64,000 nt of DNA, from contig NZ_CP036537.1 in assembly GCF_021184025.1 (NCBI RefSeq), positions 186,001-250,000 of the forward strand, written 5' to 3'. The position numbers and the translations under genes are program-made. A model generated the notes under the pieces. The model searched no databases. It saw only the letters and a list, made by a program, of their open reading frames with translations, and was not told the DNA's origin. The stretch is from Rhodopseudomonas boonkerdii. GTDB taxonomy: Bacteria; Pseudomonadota; Alphaproteobacteria; Rhizobiales; Xanthobacteraceae. Position 1 is the first letter of the stretch, and every line of letters starts with the position of its first letter. This document shows positions 1-10,121 of this stretch, piece by piece.

Positions 1-514
1 GAAGAGCTGGCTGGTGCCGGACGATGCTGCTGCCAAAGCACAGCTCGATGCAGCTTTTACCAAACTCACCGGCGGCGCACAGGGCAAGTCGCGTGAACTC
101 GTCGTGAAGGGCCGCAAGCTACATGTGCCGTTCGAGGCGCAGGGCGTCGCACGCTTCACGTTCCGCGATCTCTGCGAAAAACCGCTGGGCGCCTCCGACT
201 ATCTCAAGCTGGCGCATGAGTATCACACACTGTTCATCGAACATGTGCCGATGATGGACTACGCCAACCGCAACGCGGCCAAGCGCTTCATCTCGCTGAT
301 TGATACGCTGTACGACAATGCCGTGAAATTGATGGCGACGGCGGCGGCCGAGCCACCCGACCTCTATTCGGCCGACCAGGGCGTCGAGAAGTTCGAATTC
401 GTCCGCACGGCGTCCCGCCTGTTCGAAATGGGATCGGAGAGTTATCTGGCGCTGCCACACGGCCGCAGCGATTCCACGGCGTCCGGCGCGACCACGGGCC
501 TGGTGGAGACTTAG
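1..514 (+). CDS. zapE: ZapE/AFG1-family ATPase, C-terminal part (cut by window start)
   Basis: The frame is open from the left edge (codons from position 2) to a TAG at 512-514, giving about 170 C-terminal residues. The stretch FRDLCEKPLGASDY, then HVPMMDYANRNAAKRFI and a helix with LIDTLYDNAVKL, is the conserved C-terminal part of the AFG1/ZapE family of AAA-type ATPases, which act at the division ring and, in mitochondria, in inner-membrane protein quality control. The Walker motifs lie upstream of the window. It is followed by mdh, an association I recall from Bradyrhizobium relatives. A repeat element (528-609) separates it from mdh, so the two are probably transcribed separately. The family call is firm; the exact role is taken from the family. 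Confidence 0.9.
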   Translation, partial: KSWLVPDDAAAKAQLDAAFTKLTGGAQGKSRELVVKGRKLHVPFEAQGVARFTFRDLCEKPLGASDYLKLAHEYHTLFIEHVPMMDYANRNAAKRFISLIDTLYDNAVKLMATAAAEPPDLYSADQGVEKFEFVRTASRLFEMGSESYLALPHGRSDSTASGATTGLVET

Positions 515-527
515 AACGCCTCCACAT

Positions 528-609
528 CATTGCGAGGAGCCGAAGGCGACGAAGCAATCCAGTTCTTGGGTTTTCTGGATGGCTTTGCTTCGCTTCGCTC
601 GCAATGACG
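528..609. repeat. Palindromic intergenic repeat, family C (copy 1)
   Basis: The arms are CATTGCGAGGAGC...GAAGCAATCCAG and, inverted, GGATGGCTTTGCTTCGC...CGCAATGACG. The element can fold into one long hairpin. A second copy of the same family lies at 9248-9325. It fills most of the gap between zapE and mdh. Confidence 0.8.
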
Positions 610-697
610 ACGGAGCGCGTCAGGTATACCAGGCTGCATCCTCCCCAAATCCGCCTCACGGCCCTCTCGCCCGACAAATGGGCAGGGGCTGACTTGA

Positions 698-1747
<1,050 letters not shown>

Positions 1748-1764
1748 AACTTCGATGAAATGAA

Positions 1765-1789
1765 CCGGCACCCCTGGGGTGCCGGTTTT
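1765..1789 (+). terminator. Rho-independent terminator of mdh
   Basis: CCGGCACCCC and its exact complement GGGGTGCCGG lie almost back to back, followed by TTTT. It sits 18 bases after the mdh stop. Confidence 0.8.
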
Positions 1790-1955
1790 GCATTTGACGT
1801 GGTTGGCCATCCCTGCGACGAACCCATCCAGCCAACTTCGTCCGTCACACGGAATTACCGGCAACTTTGACATCTGGCTCTCGTGGTATACGGTATGCCA
1901 ATTCAAAGAAACGGCGTGAATTCCAATTTCACCATCGGGGGTTCGGGAGCATCTT

Positions 1956-3152
<1,197 letters not shown>

Positions 3153-3156
3153 GCTC

Positions 3157-4044
3157 ATGTCAGTCTTGATCGACAAGAACACCAAGGTCATCACCCAGGG
3201 CTTCACCGGCAAGAACGGCACCTTCCACTCCGAACAGGCGATCGCCTACGGCACCAAGGTGGTCGGCGGTACCTCGCCGGGTAAAGGCGGCTCGACCCAT
3301 ATCGGTCTGCCCGTGTTCGACACCGTGGCGGAAGCACGCGACAAGACCGGCGCCGATGCGTCGGTGATCTACGTTCCGCCGCCGGGCGCAGCCGACGCGA
3401 TCTGCGAAGCCATTGACGCGGAAATCCCGCTGATCGTCTGCATCACCGAGGGCATTCCGGTGCTCGACATGGTGCGCGTGAAGCGTTCGCTGTCGGGCTC
3501 GAAATCGCGTCTGATCGGCCCGAACTGCCCGGGCGTCGTCACCGCCGGCGAATCGAAGATCGGCATTATGCCGGCCAACATCTTCAAGCCTGGCAAGGTC
3601 GGCATCCTGTCGCGTTCCGGCACGCTGACCTATGAGGCCGTGTTCCAGACCACCCAGGCCGGCCTCGGCCAGACCTCGGCGGTCGGCATCGGCGGCGACC
3701 CAGTCAAGGGCACCGAGTTCATCGACGTGCTCGAGATGTTCCTGGCCGACGACAAGACCGAGTCGATCATCATGATCGGCGAGATTGGTGGTTCGGCGGA
3801 AGAAGACGCGGCGCAGTTCATCAAGGACGAAGCCAAGCGCGGCCGCAAGAAGCCGATGGTCGGCTTCATCGGCGGCGTCACCGCTCCTCCCGGCCGCCGC
3901 ATGGGCCATGCCGGCGCCATCGTCTCCGGCGGCAAGGGCGACGCCCAGTCGAAGATCGCCGCGATGGAGGCCGCGGGCATCCGCGTCTCGCCGTCGCCGG
4001 CCCGCCTCGGCACCACGCTGGTGGACGTGCTCGCAGGGAAGTAA
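3157..4044 (+). CDS. sucD: Succinate-CoA ligase, alpha subunit
   Basis: This 295-residue partner of SucC carries the CoA-binding Rossmann domain ([12 protein letters not shown] near the N-terminus) and the phosphohistidine H251 in [14 protein letters not shown], the residue phosphorylated in the reaction. GPNCPG and SRSGTLTYE are further family signatures. It ends in a textbook terminator (4073-4098). In related genomes, as I recall them, sucA follows directly. Here sucA is 6.9 kb further on, after an accessory block. Confidence 0.98.
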   Translation: MSVLIDKNTKVITQGFTGKNGTFHSEQAIAYGTKVVGGTSPGKGGSTHIGLPVFDTVAEARDKTGADASVIYVPPPGAADAICEAIDAEIPLIVCITEGIPVLDMVRVKRSLSGSKSRLIGPNCPGVVTAGESKIGIMPANIFKPGKVGILSRSGTLTYEAVFQTTQAGLGQTSAVGIGGDPVKGTEFIDVLEMFLADDKTESIIMIGEIGGSAEEDAAQFIKDEAKRGRKKPMVGFIGGVTAPPGRRMGHAGAIVSGGKGDAQSKIAAMEAAGIRVSPSPARLGTTLVDVLAGK

Positions 4045-4072
4045 GTCGCGAACATCGAGCTGAAATGACGAA

Positions 4073-4098
4073 GGCCCGCTCGAAAGAGCGGGCCTTTT
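4073..4098 (+). terminator. Rho-independent terminator of sucCD
   Basis: The nine-base stem GGCCCGCTC / GAGCGGGCC is closed by a GAAA tetraloop and followed by TTTT. It begins 28 bases after the sucD stop. Confidence 0.92.
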
Positions 4099-4119
4099 GC
4101 TTTGCGCCAACACTAGGTT

Positions 4120-4222
4120 TGTCATCGCCCGCGAAAGCGCGCGATCCAGTAAACGCTGATGTTTGTGATGAAACACCGTTGCCAGAGTTTACTGGGTCGC
4201 CCAGTCAAGCCGGGCGACGAGA
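4120..4222. repeat. Intergenic repeat, family B (copy 1)
   Basis: It runs from GTCATCGCCCGCGAAAGCGC through GATCCAGTAAACGC to an inverted partner TTTACTGGGTCGCCC...GCCGGGCGACGA. Relatives are at 52668-52769 and 59810-59913, with a partial match near 51475-51502. Confidence 0.75.
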
Positions 4223-4240
4223 TTGGCGCACGTTGTTGTC

Positions 4241-5461
4241 TCACTGCCCCACCGCATCCGTATTGAACACCTCGCCCTCCGGCACCCAGGTCTTGCCGTC
4301 GAAACGCGCGATCTGCATTTGCGTGTAGGGCGCGTAGCGATCGGGCCGCGTGGAGATCGAGATGCCGGGCAATAGCAGCGGGGCGACGACTTTGTTGAGA
4401 TTGGTTGCCTGCTTCAGCAGGTTTTCGCGCGTAAGATCGTTGCCGCACATCTCGATGATCTTCACGGTCATATAGGCCGAGATATAGCCGGTCACATTGC
4501 TGCCATCGGCGATGTCGTCGCGTGGATACCATTTGGCGATGAATTCCTTGAACTCCTTCATGTCGGGCGCATTGTCCCAGCTCGGATCTGTGGGCCCCTT
4601 GAAGGCCAGCGCAGTCAGCACGCCTGTGGAGGCCTCGCTGCCCGCCGGCTCCATCACGCCCTTGATGGAGGACGACACGCTGACCACGAAGTTCAGCGGC
4701 TTCCAACCAAGCTCATGCACCTTGCGAATTGCCTGAGCGCCGAATTTCGGCGTCGCCATGGTGAACAGCGTATCGGCGCCCGACGCCTTCAGCGCAACCA
4801 CCTGCGAATCCACCGTCGGGTCGGAGACTTCATAAGTCACCTCCTTGACGATCATGGTCTTGGCCTTGTCGCCGAGACCATCCTTCAATCCTTTTATATA
4901 GTCCTTGCCGGCATCGTCATTCTGCGAGAAAACACCGAGCTTCGCGTTGGGCCTGTTCTTCAGCAGATACTTTGCGAAGATCATGCCCTCCATCTGATAC
5001 GGCGGATAGAGCTGGGTGGTCCAAGGAAAGTTCTTGGGATCATCCCACTTCGCAGCCCCCGTCGAGATGAACAGCTGCGGCACTTTTTTCTGGTTGAGAT
5101 ATTTCTGGATCGCCGAATTGGTCGGCGTGCCTATCGTGCCGATGATCGCCAGCACCTCGTCCTGCTCAACCAACCGGCGTGTCTGCTCTACCGTCTTCGG
5201 CGGTGAGTAAGCGTCGTCCAGCGAGATCAGCTTGATCTTGCGTCCGTTCACGCCGCCTTTGGCGTTGACCATCTCGTAATAGGCTTCTTCGATACGTCCC
5301 TGCGTGCCATAGGCCGAAGCCGGGCCGCTATAGGGCATGGTCTGCCCGATCTTGATCTCTTTGTCGGTGACGCCAGGCCCATATTTATTCTGGGCGATGG
5401 CGGGATGGTTGGCGGCCATCAGCAATGCGCCGGCTGCCGCGAGAGCGACACGTATGGTCAT
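4241..5461 (-). CDS. ABC transporter substrate-binding protein, branched-chain amino-acid type
   Basis: This 406-residue periplasmic binding protein has a signal peptide (MTIRVALAAAGALLMA, cleavage after AIAQ), then IKIGQTMPYSGPASAYG and GGVNGRKIKLISLDDAYSP, hallmarks of the LivJ/LivK-like family (Peripla_BP_6). The start chosen is the ATG at 5461 with AAGGGGAG just upstream; an in-frame start at 5518 lacks a site and would bury the signal peptide. No permease or ATPase genes are nearby, so it is an orphan whose ligand cannot be read from sequence; amino acids or aromatic acids are the usual choices. It lies 56 bases after the tetR stop on the same strand and probably shares its transcript. 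Confidence 0.9.
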   Translation of the reverse strand: MTIRVALAAAGALLMAANHPAIAQNKYGPGVTDKEIKIGQTMPYSGPASAYGTQGRIEEAYYEMVNAKGGVNGRKIKLISLDDAYSPPKTVEQTRRLVEQDEVLAIIGTIGTPTNSAIQKYLNQKKVPQLFISTGAAKWDDPKNFPWTTQLYPPYQMEGMIFAKYLLKNRPNAKLGVFSQNDDAGKDYIKGLKDGLGDKAKTMIVKEVTYEVSDPTVDSQVVALKASGADTLFTMATPKFGAQAIRKVHELGWKPLNFVVSVSSSIKGVMEPAGSEASTGVLTALAFKGPTDPSWDNAPDMKEFKEFIAKWYPRDDIADGSNVTGYISAYMTVKIIEMCGNDLTRENLLKQATNLNKVVAPLLLPGISISTRPDRYAPYTQMQIARFDGKTWVPEGEVFNTDAVGQ

Positions 5462-5517
5462 GGCGTATCTCCCCTTGTATTTGGCCGCAATCTTTGTTGC
5501 GTGCCGTTGCAGAAACA

Positions 5518-6249
5518 TCAGATCGCTTGCAAATCGTCTCCGTGTTCATTGCTGCGACCACGCTTCACCGGCGCACGACGGCGAATACGTCGGGCCAAGG
5601 CCTGTAGCGTGGCCTTCGAAGGCTTCGGTCTCAACATGCCTTCGATGGTGTCAATGAGATTCTCCATGGTCGCCTCAGCGCTCCAGACGCGATGGGAGGC
5701 GCCGCCTTCCAGCGCTGCCTCGCGCGACGACATCGCCGCGCGTAGGTAGAGCGACATCAGCATCAGCCGCTGATTGACGAGGTCGGGATCGATCTCGGCC
5801 ATGAATGCACGCAGATGAGCAAGCGCTCGTTCATAGCCGGAGGCCCATTTGCCCTCCAGAGCATCCATGAACATCTGCCGATGACTCATCTGCAACATGG
5901 TGATGAAGCGGATGTAAGTGTCTTCCTGCGGCGGCAGACTACCGTCGCCCGCAAGATCGGTCGATGGCCACACCAGGCATTCGATAATCTCGCGCAGATT
6001 TCGCGGACCACCGCGGGCCTCGATCGCATCCAGCATCGCATTGCGGCGATTGTCGATCAGCTTCGCGCCATCGGCGACAAGCTCCCGCGCAAGTTCGTCC
6101 TTACTGCCAAAATAATAGTGGAGCGAGCCGGAATTCCGCTGTCCCGCAGCGAGCACGATGTCGCGCACGCTGACGCCGTCATAGCCGCGCAACGCGAACA
6201 GGCGCCGCGCCGCGATCTTCAGCAAATCCCTGGTGCTCGCCTCCGTCAT
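5518..6249 (-). CDS. TetR-family transcriptional regulator
   Basis: This 243-residue protein has an N-terminal helix-turn-helix at about residues 10-55 (LLKIAARRLFALRGYDGVSV, then GSLHYYFGSKDELAREL), the TetR signature, and a variable ligand-binding C-terminal half. The last 25 residues are very basic (RRIRRRAPVKRGR), which is unusual. It is divergent from an SDR gene across 84 bases holding a 35-base palindrome, the likely autoregulated operator. It is followed by the binding-protein gene on the same strand. Its ligand is unknown. Confidence 0.92.
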   Translation of the reverse strand: MTEASTRDLLKIAARRLFALRGYDGVSVRDIVLAAGQRNSGSLHYYFGSKDELARELVADGAKLIDNRRNAMLDAIEARGGPRNLREIIECLVWPSTDLAGDGSLPPQEDTYIRFITMLQMSHRQMFMDALEGKWASGYERALAHLRAFMAEIDPDLVNQRLMLMSLYLRAAMSSREAALEGGASHRVWSAEATMENLIDTIEGMLRPKPSKATLQALARRIRRRAPVKRGRSNEHGDDLQAI

Positions 6250-6251
6250 AT

Positions 6252-6265
6252 TGACAACGCTGTCA
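6252..6265. promoter_or_regulatory. Short palindrome next to the tetR start
   Basis: TGACA-ACGC-TGTCA is a perfect five-base inverted repeat with a four-base spacer, three bases upstream of the tetR ATG. It could be a half-size or second operator. Support is weak because it is short. Confidence 0.35.
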
Positions 6266-6274
6266 CAAGGCTCA

Positions 6275-6309
6275 GATTAGGTCAATTGCTTTAAGCGATC
6301 GACCTAGTC
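6275..6309. promoter_or_regulatory. Probable TetR operator in the tetR/SDR divergent promoter
   Basis: Two 16-base arms (6275-6290 and 6294-6309) flank TTA and match at 13 of 16 positions. The core is GATTAGGTC...GACCTAGTC. The site lies in the 84-base gap between divergent genes, where a TetR protein would control both directions. Confidence 0.65.
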
Positions 6310-6333
6310 TCGCAATATACGAGGGAACGCGAC

Positions 6334-7068
6334 ATGAACGAGCTGGATTTTAGCGGCAAGACCGTCCTCGTGGTCGGGGGATCAAGCGGCATCGGAAATG
6401 GCATTGCCCATGGATTTCGCAACAAAGGTGCCGAAGTCCATGTCTACGGAACGCGCGCCAGCGCTGCTGACTACAAGGGCGAGGAGGGCTCGGATCTCAC
6501 TGGCCTTCACTATGGCAAGCTCGATGTGAGTAGTTCTGCAGAGATTGAGGCAATCAAACCCGCTTTCACCAAGCTCGATGTTCTCGTGCTGGCGCAGGGA
6601 ACCGTGCTCTACAAGCGCGCCGAGTTCGCCATGGAGGGGTTTCGCAAAGTGATGGAAGTCAATCTGATGAGCCTGATGGCCTGCAGCGCGAGATTCCACC
6701 CGATGCTGAAGGCGAGCGGCGGCACGGTGATCATCGTCTCCTCCACCGCGGCCTTCCATGCCACCAAGGGCAATCCCTCCTACAACGCATCAAAGACCGG
6801 CGCTGTCGGTCTCGTGCGCACGCTGGGTGTGGCCTGGGCGGAAGACGGTATCCGCGTCAACGGCATTGCGCCGGGGCTGGTCGATACCAAGCTCACCAAG
6901 GTAACAACGGACAATCCCAAGCGGCTGGAAGGCGCGCTGGCAAAAATTCCATTGCAGCGATTGGGCACGCCCGCGGACATGGCGGGCGCTGCGCTGTTTC
7001 TGGCATCGCCGCTGTCGTCCTATATCGTCGGGCAAAGCCTGGTCGTGGATGGCGGACTGATTCTGTAA
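6334..7068 (+). CDS. SDR-family oxidoreductase
   Basis: This 244-residue protein is a classical short-chain dehydrogenase/reductase, a cytosolic NAD(P)-dependent enzyme acting on an alcohol or ketone. The cofactor motif is GGSSGIGNGIA near residue 15. The catalytic Ser is in VSSTAAF and the Tyr-Lys pair in YNASK. The C-terminal half has the usual GIAPGLVDT and VVDGGL. It is divergent from tetR and probably controlled by it. Substrate unknown: the SDR fold does not fix it and no pathway neighbours help. Confidence 0.92.
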   Translation: MNELDFSGKTVLVVGGSSGIGNGIAHGFRNKGAEVHVYGTRASAADYKGEEGSDLTGLHYGKLDVSSSAEIEAIKPAFTKLDVLVLAQGTVLYKRAEFAMEGFRKVMEVNLMSLMACSARFHPMLKASGGTVIIVSSTAAFHATKGNPSYNASKTGAVGLVRTLGVAWAEDGIRVNGIAPGLVDTKLTKVTTDNPKRLEGALAKIPLQRLGTPADMAGAALFLASPLSSYIVGQSLVVDGGLIL

Positions 7069-7085
7069 CGACAGAAAATCGCGGG

Positions 7086-7118
7086 ATTCCGGGTGCGCGC
7101 AAAAGCGCGCCCCGGAAT
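7086..7118. terminator. Hairpin between convergent SDR and rhodanese genes
   Basis: ATTCCGGG + GCGCGC pairs with GCGCGC + CCCGGAAT around AAAA, with one bulged T. No T-run follows. It may be a repeat-derived bidirectional terminator, as it sits between the 3' ends of two convergent genes. Confidence 0.55.
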
Positions 7119-7132
7119 GACCGCTAATCGAC

Positions 7133-8011
7133 CTACGCCGCCACCGCCTGTTTCTCGCCGACCACCGGCAAGCCCTCCTCGATCGGATATTTCGGATCAC
7201 GGCTCCATTCGTTCCACGAGCCGAAATACATCCTCACATCGGCGACGCCGGCATTCTTCAGCGCCAGGAACGTGTTCGAGGCCCGTGCCCCCTTGAAGCA
7301 GTAGAGATAGACCGTCGTGGCCGGCGTGATGCCCACCGTGGCGCATTCGGCGAGAATCTCGTTCTTTGACTTGAAGCGCGGTCCCTCGGCGGTCGGCTTC
7401 ATCATGCGGTACCACTCGATCCAGACCGCGCCCGGAATGCGGCCCATGCGCGGGCAGAAATCCTTACCATAGGGCGACGAGCTTTCGCCGATCCATTCAT
7501 CGACATCGCGCACGTCGAGAAGCGCAATCGACGGATTACCAAGGGCGGCCTGCATCGTCGCCGCATCGATCAGGATCGAGCCGGCCTCCGGCTTGATCGC
7601 GAAGGATGCAGGCTTGGGCGTCGGAACATCCACCGTGGTGGGCAGTCCCTTCATCATCCAGGCATCGAAGCCGCCATGCAGCACTTTGATCTTGGGGTAG
7701 CCGAGGAATTCGAGCAGGAAGTAACCGCGGCACGATTGGCCGAAGCCGGAATTCATTGACTGCTCGTAGATCACCGCGGTTTCTGCACCGGACAGGCCGG
7801 CGCCGCCGAAAGCTTCGGCAAATTTTTTCTTCAGTTCGTCCATGCCTTCAGGTGTCGAAGTAGCGAGGAACGTAAAAATCTCATGGAGATTGACGGCGCC
7901 AGGGATGTGCCCGGCCGCATAAGCATCGGGATTGCGCGTGTCGATGATGACACACGGCTCATGCTTCATGAAGGTCGCGAGGTCGTCTGCGGAAATGAGA
8001 ACGTCTGCCAT
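7133..8011 (-). CDS. Two-domain sulfurtransferase (rhodanese)
   Basis: This 292-residue protein has two rhodanese domains. The first (residues ~5-125: CVIIDTRNPDAYAAGHIPGA) is inactive, with no catalytic cysteine in its loop. The second (~150-285) has ALLDVRDVDEW and the active loop CFKGAR. Basic residues in that loop resemble thiosulfate:cyanide rather than mercaptopyruvate sulfurtransferases, but substrate choice is inference. The ATG at 8011 has GGAGG seven bases upstream and is preferred to an in-frame GTG at 8023. It is the last gene of a minus-strand run osmC-acd-rhodanese. Confidence 0.92.
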   Translation of the reverse strand: MADVLISADDLATFMKHEPCVIIDTRNPDAYAAGHIPGAVNLHEIFTFLATSTPEGMDELKKKFAEAFGGAGLSGAETAVIYEQSMNSGFGQSCRGYFLLEFLGYPKIKVLHGGFDAWMMKGLPTTVDVPTPKPASFAIKPEAGSILIDAATMQAALGNPSIALLDVRDVDEWIGESSSPYGKDFCPRMGRIPGAVWIEWYRMMKPTAEGPRFKSKNEILAECATVGITPATTVYLYCFKGARASNTFLALKNAGVADVRMYFGSWNEWSRDPKYPIEEGLPVVGEKQAVAA

Positions 8012-8087
8012 TTTAGCCTCCACTCATGTTGAACATCGTTGTTGAACCGTCTGTAGAAGAGCCGTCGGTGTATTGCCCCGACCTAAG

Positions 8088-9212
8088 TCAATGGGCGTTA
8101 CCTCCTTGCTGTTCGCGGGCATTGTCCGCGAGCATCTTGCGGAGCTGTTTGGTCGCGGGAGTGACGATCGCCACGAAATAGGCCTCGCGCAGGCGCCGCT
8201 GCGCGCGATGAGATTTGAGATAGCCGCGCGCACCACAATGCAGCATCGCGGCATGGGCGGCGGCGACCGCCGCGTCGCCCGCACGCAAGCGCAGATCGAC
8301 CACGGCACGCCAGTAGTCGTTACCCGTCTCGTATGGCGTCGCGGCGAGCATCATCGTCTCAGCCTCCATCTTCGCCAGCATGCCGGCAAAATCCTCAGGC
8401 TGCTGCGGCAGGAAGCAATTGACGTGGGCAAGCGAGGGTTTCACGCTCTCCATGATGGCGACGCAGTCGCGGAGCAATCCGTGCGCCATGCCCATCTGCA
8501 TCAGGATGAAGCCGGCTCGGATCTTCTTTACGAAGGGCATCGCCGGTGCGGCGAGCACGTGGTCATCGGGAATGAAGGTATCGCGGAATTGCACCGCATA
8601 TGTACCGGTCCCATCCATGGCGAGGAACGGCTTGCATGATGTCAGCGAGAGGTTCTCATCCGCACAGTCGGCGATGAACATCACTTTCTCGCCGGTCTCC
8701 TCGATCTCGAAGATCGTGCCGAACAGATGGCCAGGTCCGAGATTGGAGACCCATGGCAGCGCGCCGCGTATGATGTATCCGCCTTCGGTGCGTTTTCCCT
8801 TTAACTTCAGCTTCTCGATGCCGAAGAAGCTCTTCATCGGGTTGGAAAGTCCGGTGCCGCCGAGCGTCCTGCCGCTGGCGGCGGCGCTTAGATACTTCGC
8901 TTTCAGCACGGCATTCTCGGAGTTGAGAATGTACCAGACCAGTGTGTTCTGGCACCACGCCATGAAGGCTGTGGAGCCGCAGGTCTCGCCGATGACGGAG
9001 ATGCCAGCGATCGTGTCGCGCAGATCGGCGTGAGCCGACCATGCGCCCGCATCGCCGAGATGGCGCAGCGCCCGATCGGGATAGATCGTGCCTTCGTCGA
9101 TCTCCAGCGCGATTGGCGTCAGCTCACGCCGCGCGACGGCGCCGATGCGATCGGCGAGCGGTTCGACATCGCCGACAACAGACTCTTTCAACAACGCAGC
9201 CGATGCAGTCAT
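8088..9212 (-). CDS. Acyl-CoA dehydrogenase-like flavoprotein
   Basis: The 374-residue sequence has the acyl-CoA dehydrogenase fold: an N-terminal helical part (MTASAALLKES...), a middle beta domain (GGTGLSNPMKSFFG, then GGYIIRGALPWVSN) and a C-terminal helical domain. Divergence from true beta-oxidation enzymes and the rhodanese/OsmC neighbours leave room for a flavin monooxygenase of the DszC/SfnB kind; that is inference. The ATG at 9212 has GGAG nearby; the longer frame runs into a repeat element (9248-9325) and was rejected. The rhodanese gene starts 76 bases downstream. Confidence 0.85.
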   Translation of the reverse strand: MTASAALLKESVVGDVEPLADRIGAVARRELTPIALEIDEGTIYPDRALRHLGDAGAWSAHADLRDTIAGISVIGETCGSTAFMAWCQNTLVWYILNSENAVLKAKYLSAAASGRTLGGTGLSNPMKSFFGIEKLKLKGKRTEGGYIIRGALPWVSNLGPGHLFGTIFEIEETGEKVMFIADCADENLSLTSCKPFLAMDGTGTYAVQFRDTFIPDDHVLAAPAMPFVKKIRAGFILMQMGMAHGLLRDCVAIMESVKPSLAHVNCFLPQQPEDFAGMLAKMEAETMMLAATPYETGNDYWRAVVDLRLRAGDAAVAAAHAAMLHCGARGYLKSHRAQRRLREAYFVAIVTPATKQLRKMLADNAREQQGGNAH

Positions 9213-9247
9213 CGCGATCTCCGCAATGTGGAAGCACCATCGTTCGT

Positions 9248-9325
9248 CATTGCGCGGAGCGTTAGCGACGAAGCAATCCAGAACCTGCTTCCGAAAAGAC
9301 TGGACCGCTTCGCTTCGCAATGACG
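9248..9325. repeat. Palindromic intergenic repeat, family C (copy 2)
   Basis: Same family as 528-609: CATTGCGCGGAGCG...GAAGCAATCCAG with the inverted partner CTTCGCTTCGCAATGAC. It lies between osmC and the acyl-CoA dehydrogenase-like gene, inside the presumed operon. Confidence 0.8.
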
Positions 9326-9345
9326 GGGTTGATGACGACGTGACG

Positions 9346-9888
9346 TTACGCGGACACTTCGAGATTGACCGGACGGGTGAACGTGTTGGCGACGGGTGAC
9401 CACTTCTTCACATGGGTGATCAACGCATCGACTTCCGATTGCGGAATGCCTTCGCATTCCATGTCGACCTTGACGCGCACATCGGTGAAGCCGACCGGCT
9501 TTTCGCTGACATCGCCGGTGCCCCACACGGCAGTGATGTTGAGATCGCCTTCGAGCTGCAGTTCGAGCTTGTTGACGATCCAGCCCCGATGCACCGCATT
9601 GGCGTGCAGGCCGACGGCGAGGCAGGAACCGAGCGCAGCTAACGAGGCTTCCGACGGATTCGGCGCGGTGTCGTCGCCGAGTAATGCCGGCGGCTCATCG
9701 ACGATGTAGGGCGGCAGACTGCGGATGTAGTTGGCGTGGCGGAATTTGCCTTCGGCGACGGTCTTGCACTTCAGCGTCTTGATGACGTTCGGATTGGCCT
9801 TCCCGTTGGCGATCAGCTGTTCGAGTCCGCCCTTGTCGATCGGTGCGAGGCAGCCGGTCAGGACGGTTTTGGCGGCAACAGCGGTCAT
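9346..9888 (-). CDS. OsmC-family protein
   Basis: This 180-residue protein has the OsmC/Ohr core, with PNPSEASLAALGSCLAVGLHANA in the middle giving the first conserved cysteine. The usual second cysteine (before PV.NT) is replaced by serine in KKWSPVANTFTRPV, so a classic two-cysteine organic hydroperoxidase mechanism is unlikely. The ATG at 9888 follows AAGGAG; a longer frame reaches back across the operator and is not credible. It is divergent from the second TetR gene, with an 18-base palindrome 19 bases upstream of the start. It is the first gene of the osmC-acd-rhodanese run. Confidence 0.88.
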   Translation of the reverse strand: MTAVAAKTVLTGCLAPIDKGGLEQLIANGKANPNVIKTLKCKTVAEGKFRHANYIRSLPPYIVDEPPALLGDDTAPNPSEASLAALGSCLAVGLHANAVHRGWIVNKLELQLEGDLNITAVWGTGDVSEKPVGFTDVRVKVDMECEGIPQSEVDALITHVKKWSPVANTFTRPVNLEVSA

Positions 9889-9907
9889 GGACGTCTCCTT
9901 GATAAAA

Positions 9908-9925
9908 ATACAGAACGGTCTGTAT
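9908..9925. promoter_or_regulatory. Perfect palindrome, probable TetR operator upstream of osmC
   Basis: ATACAGA-ACGG-TCTGTAT, seven-base arms without mismatch, lies 19 bases upstream of the osmC ATG in the gap shared with the divergent tetR at 10122. Sites of this size and spacing are typical for TetR dimers. Confidence 0.7.
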
Positions 9926-10121
9926 CTTTGCAGGATGCATGCCATCGCAGTCCGCCCATGCCACACCGAATGATTTCAAGGAGTTATGGGAGAGCACCCC
10001 GATCCGTTACCGCCTAAGCCGCAGTCAGTGGCGCCGATTCATCAGCCAAACGCTCGAATCTTGATCACGGCGCCGGACGCTCGCTTGCGCCGGCGTTCGC
10101 GCATGTCATATTGACGCGGTA

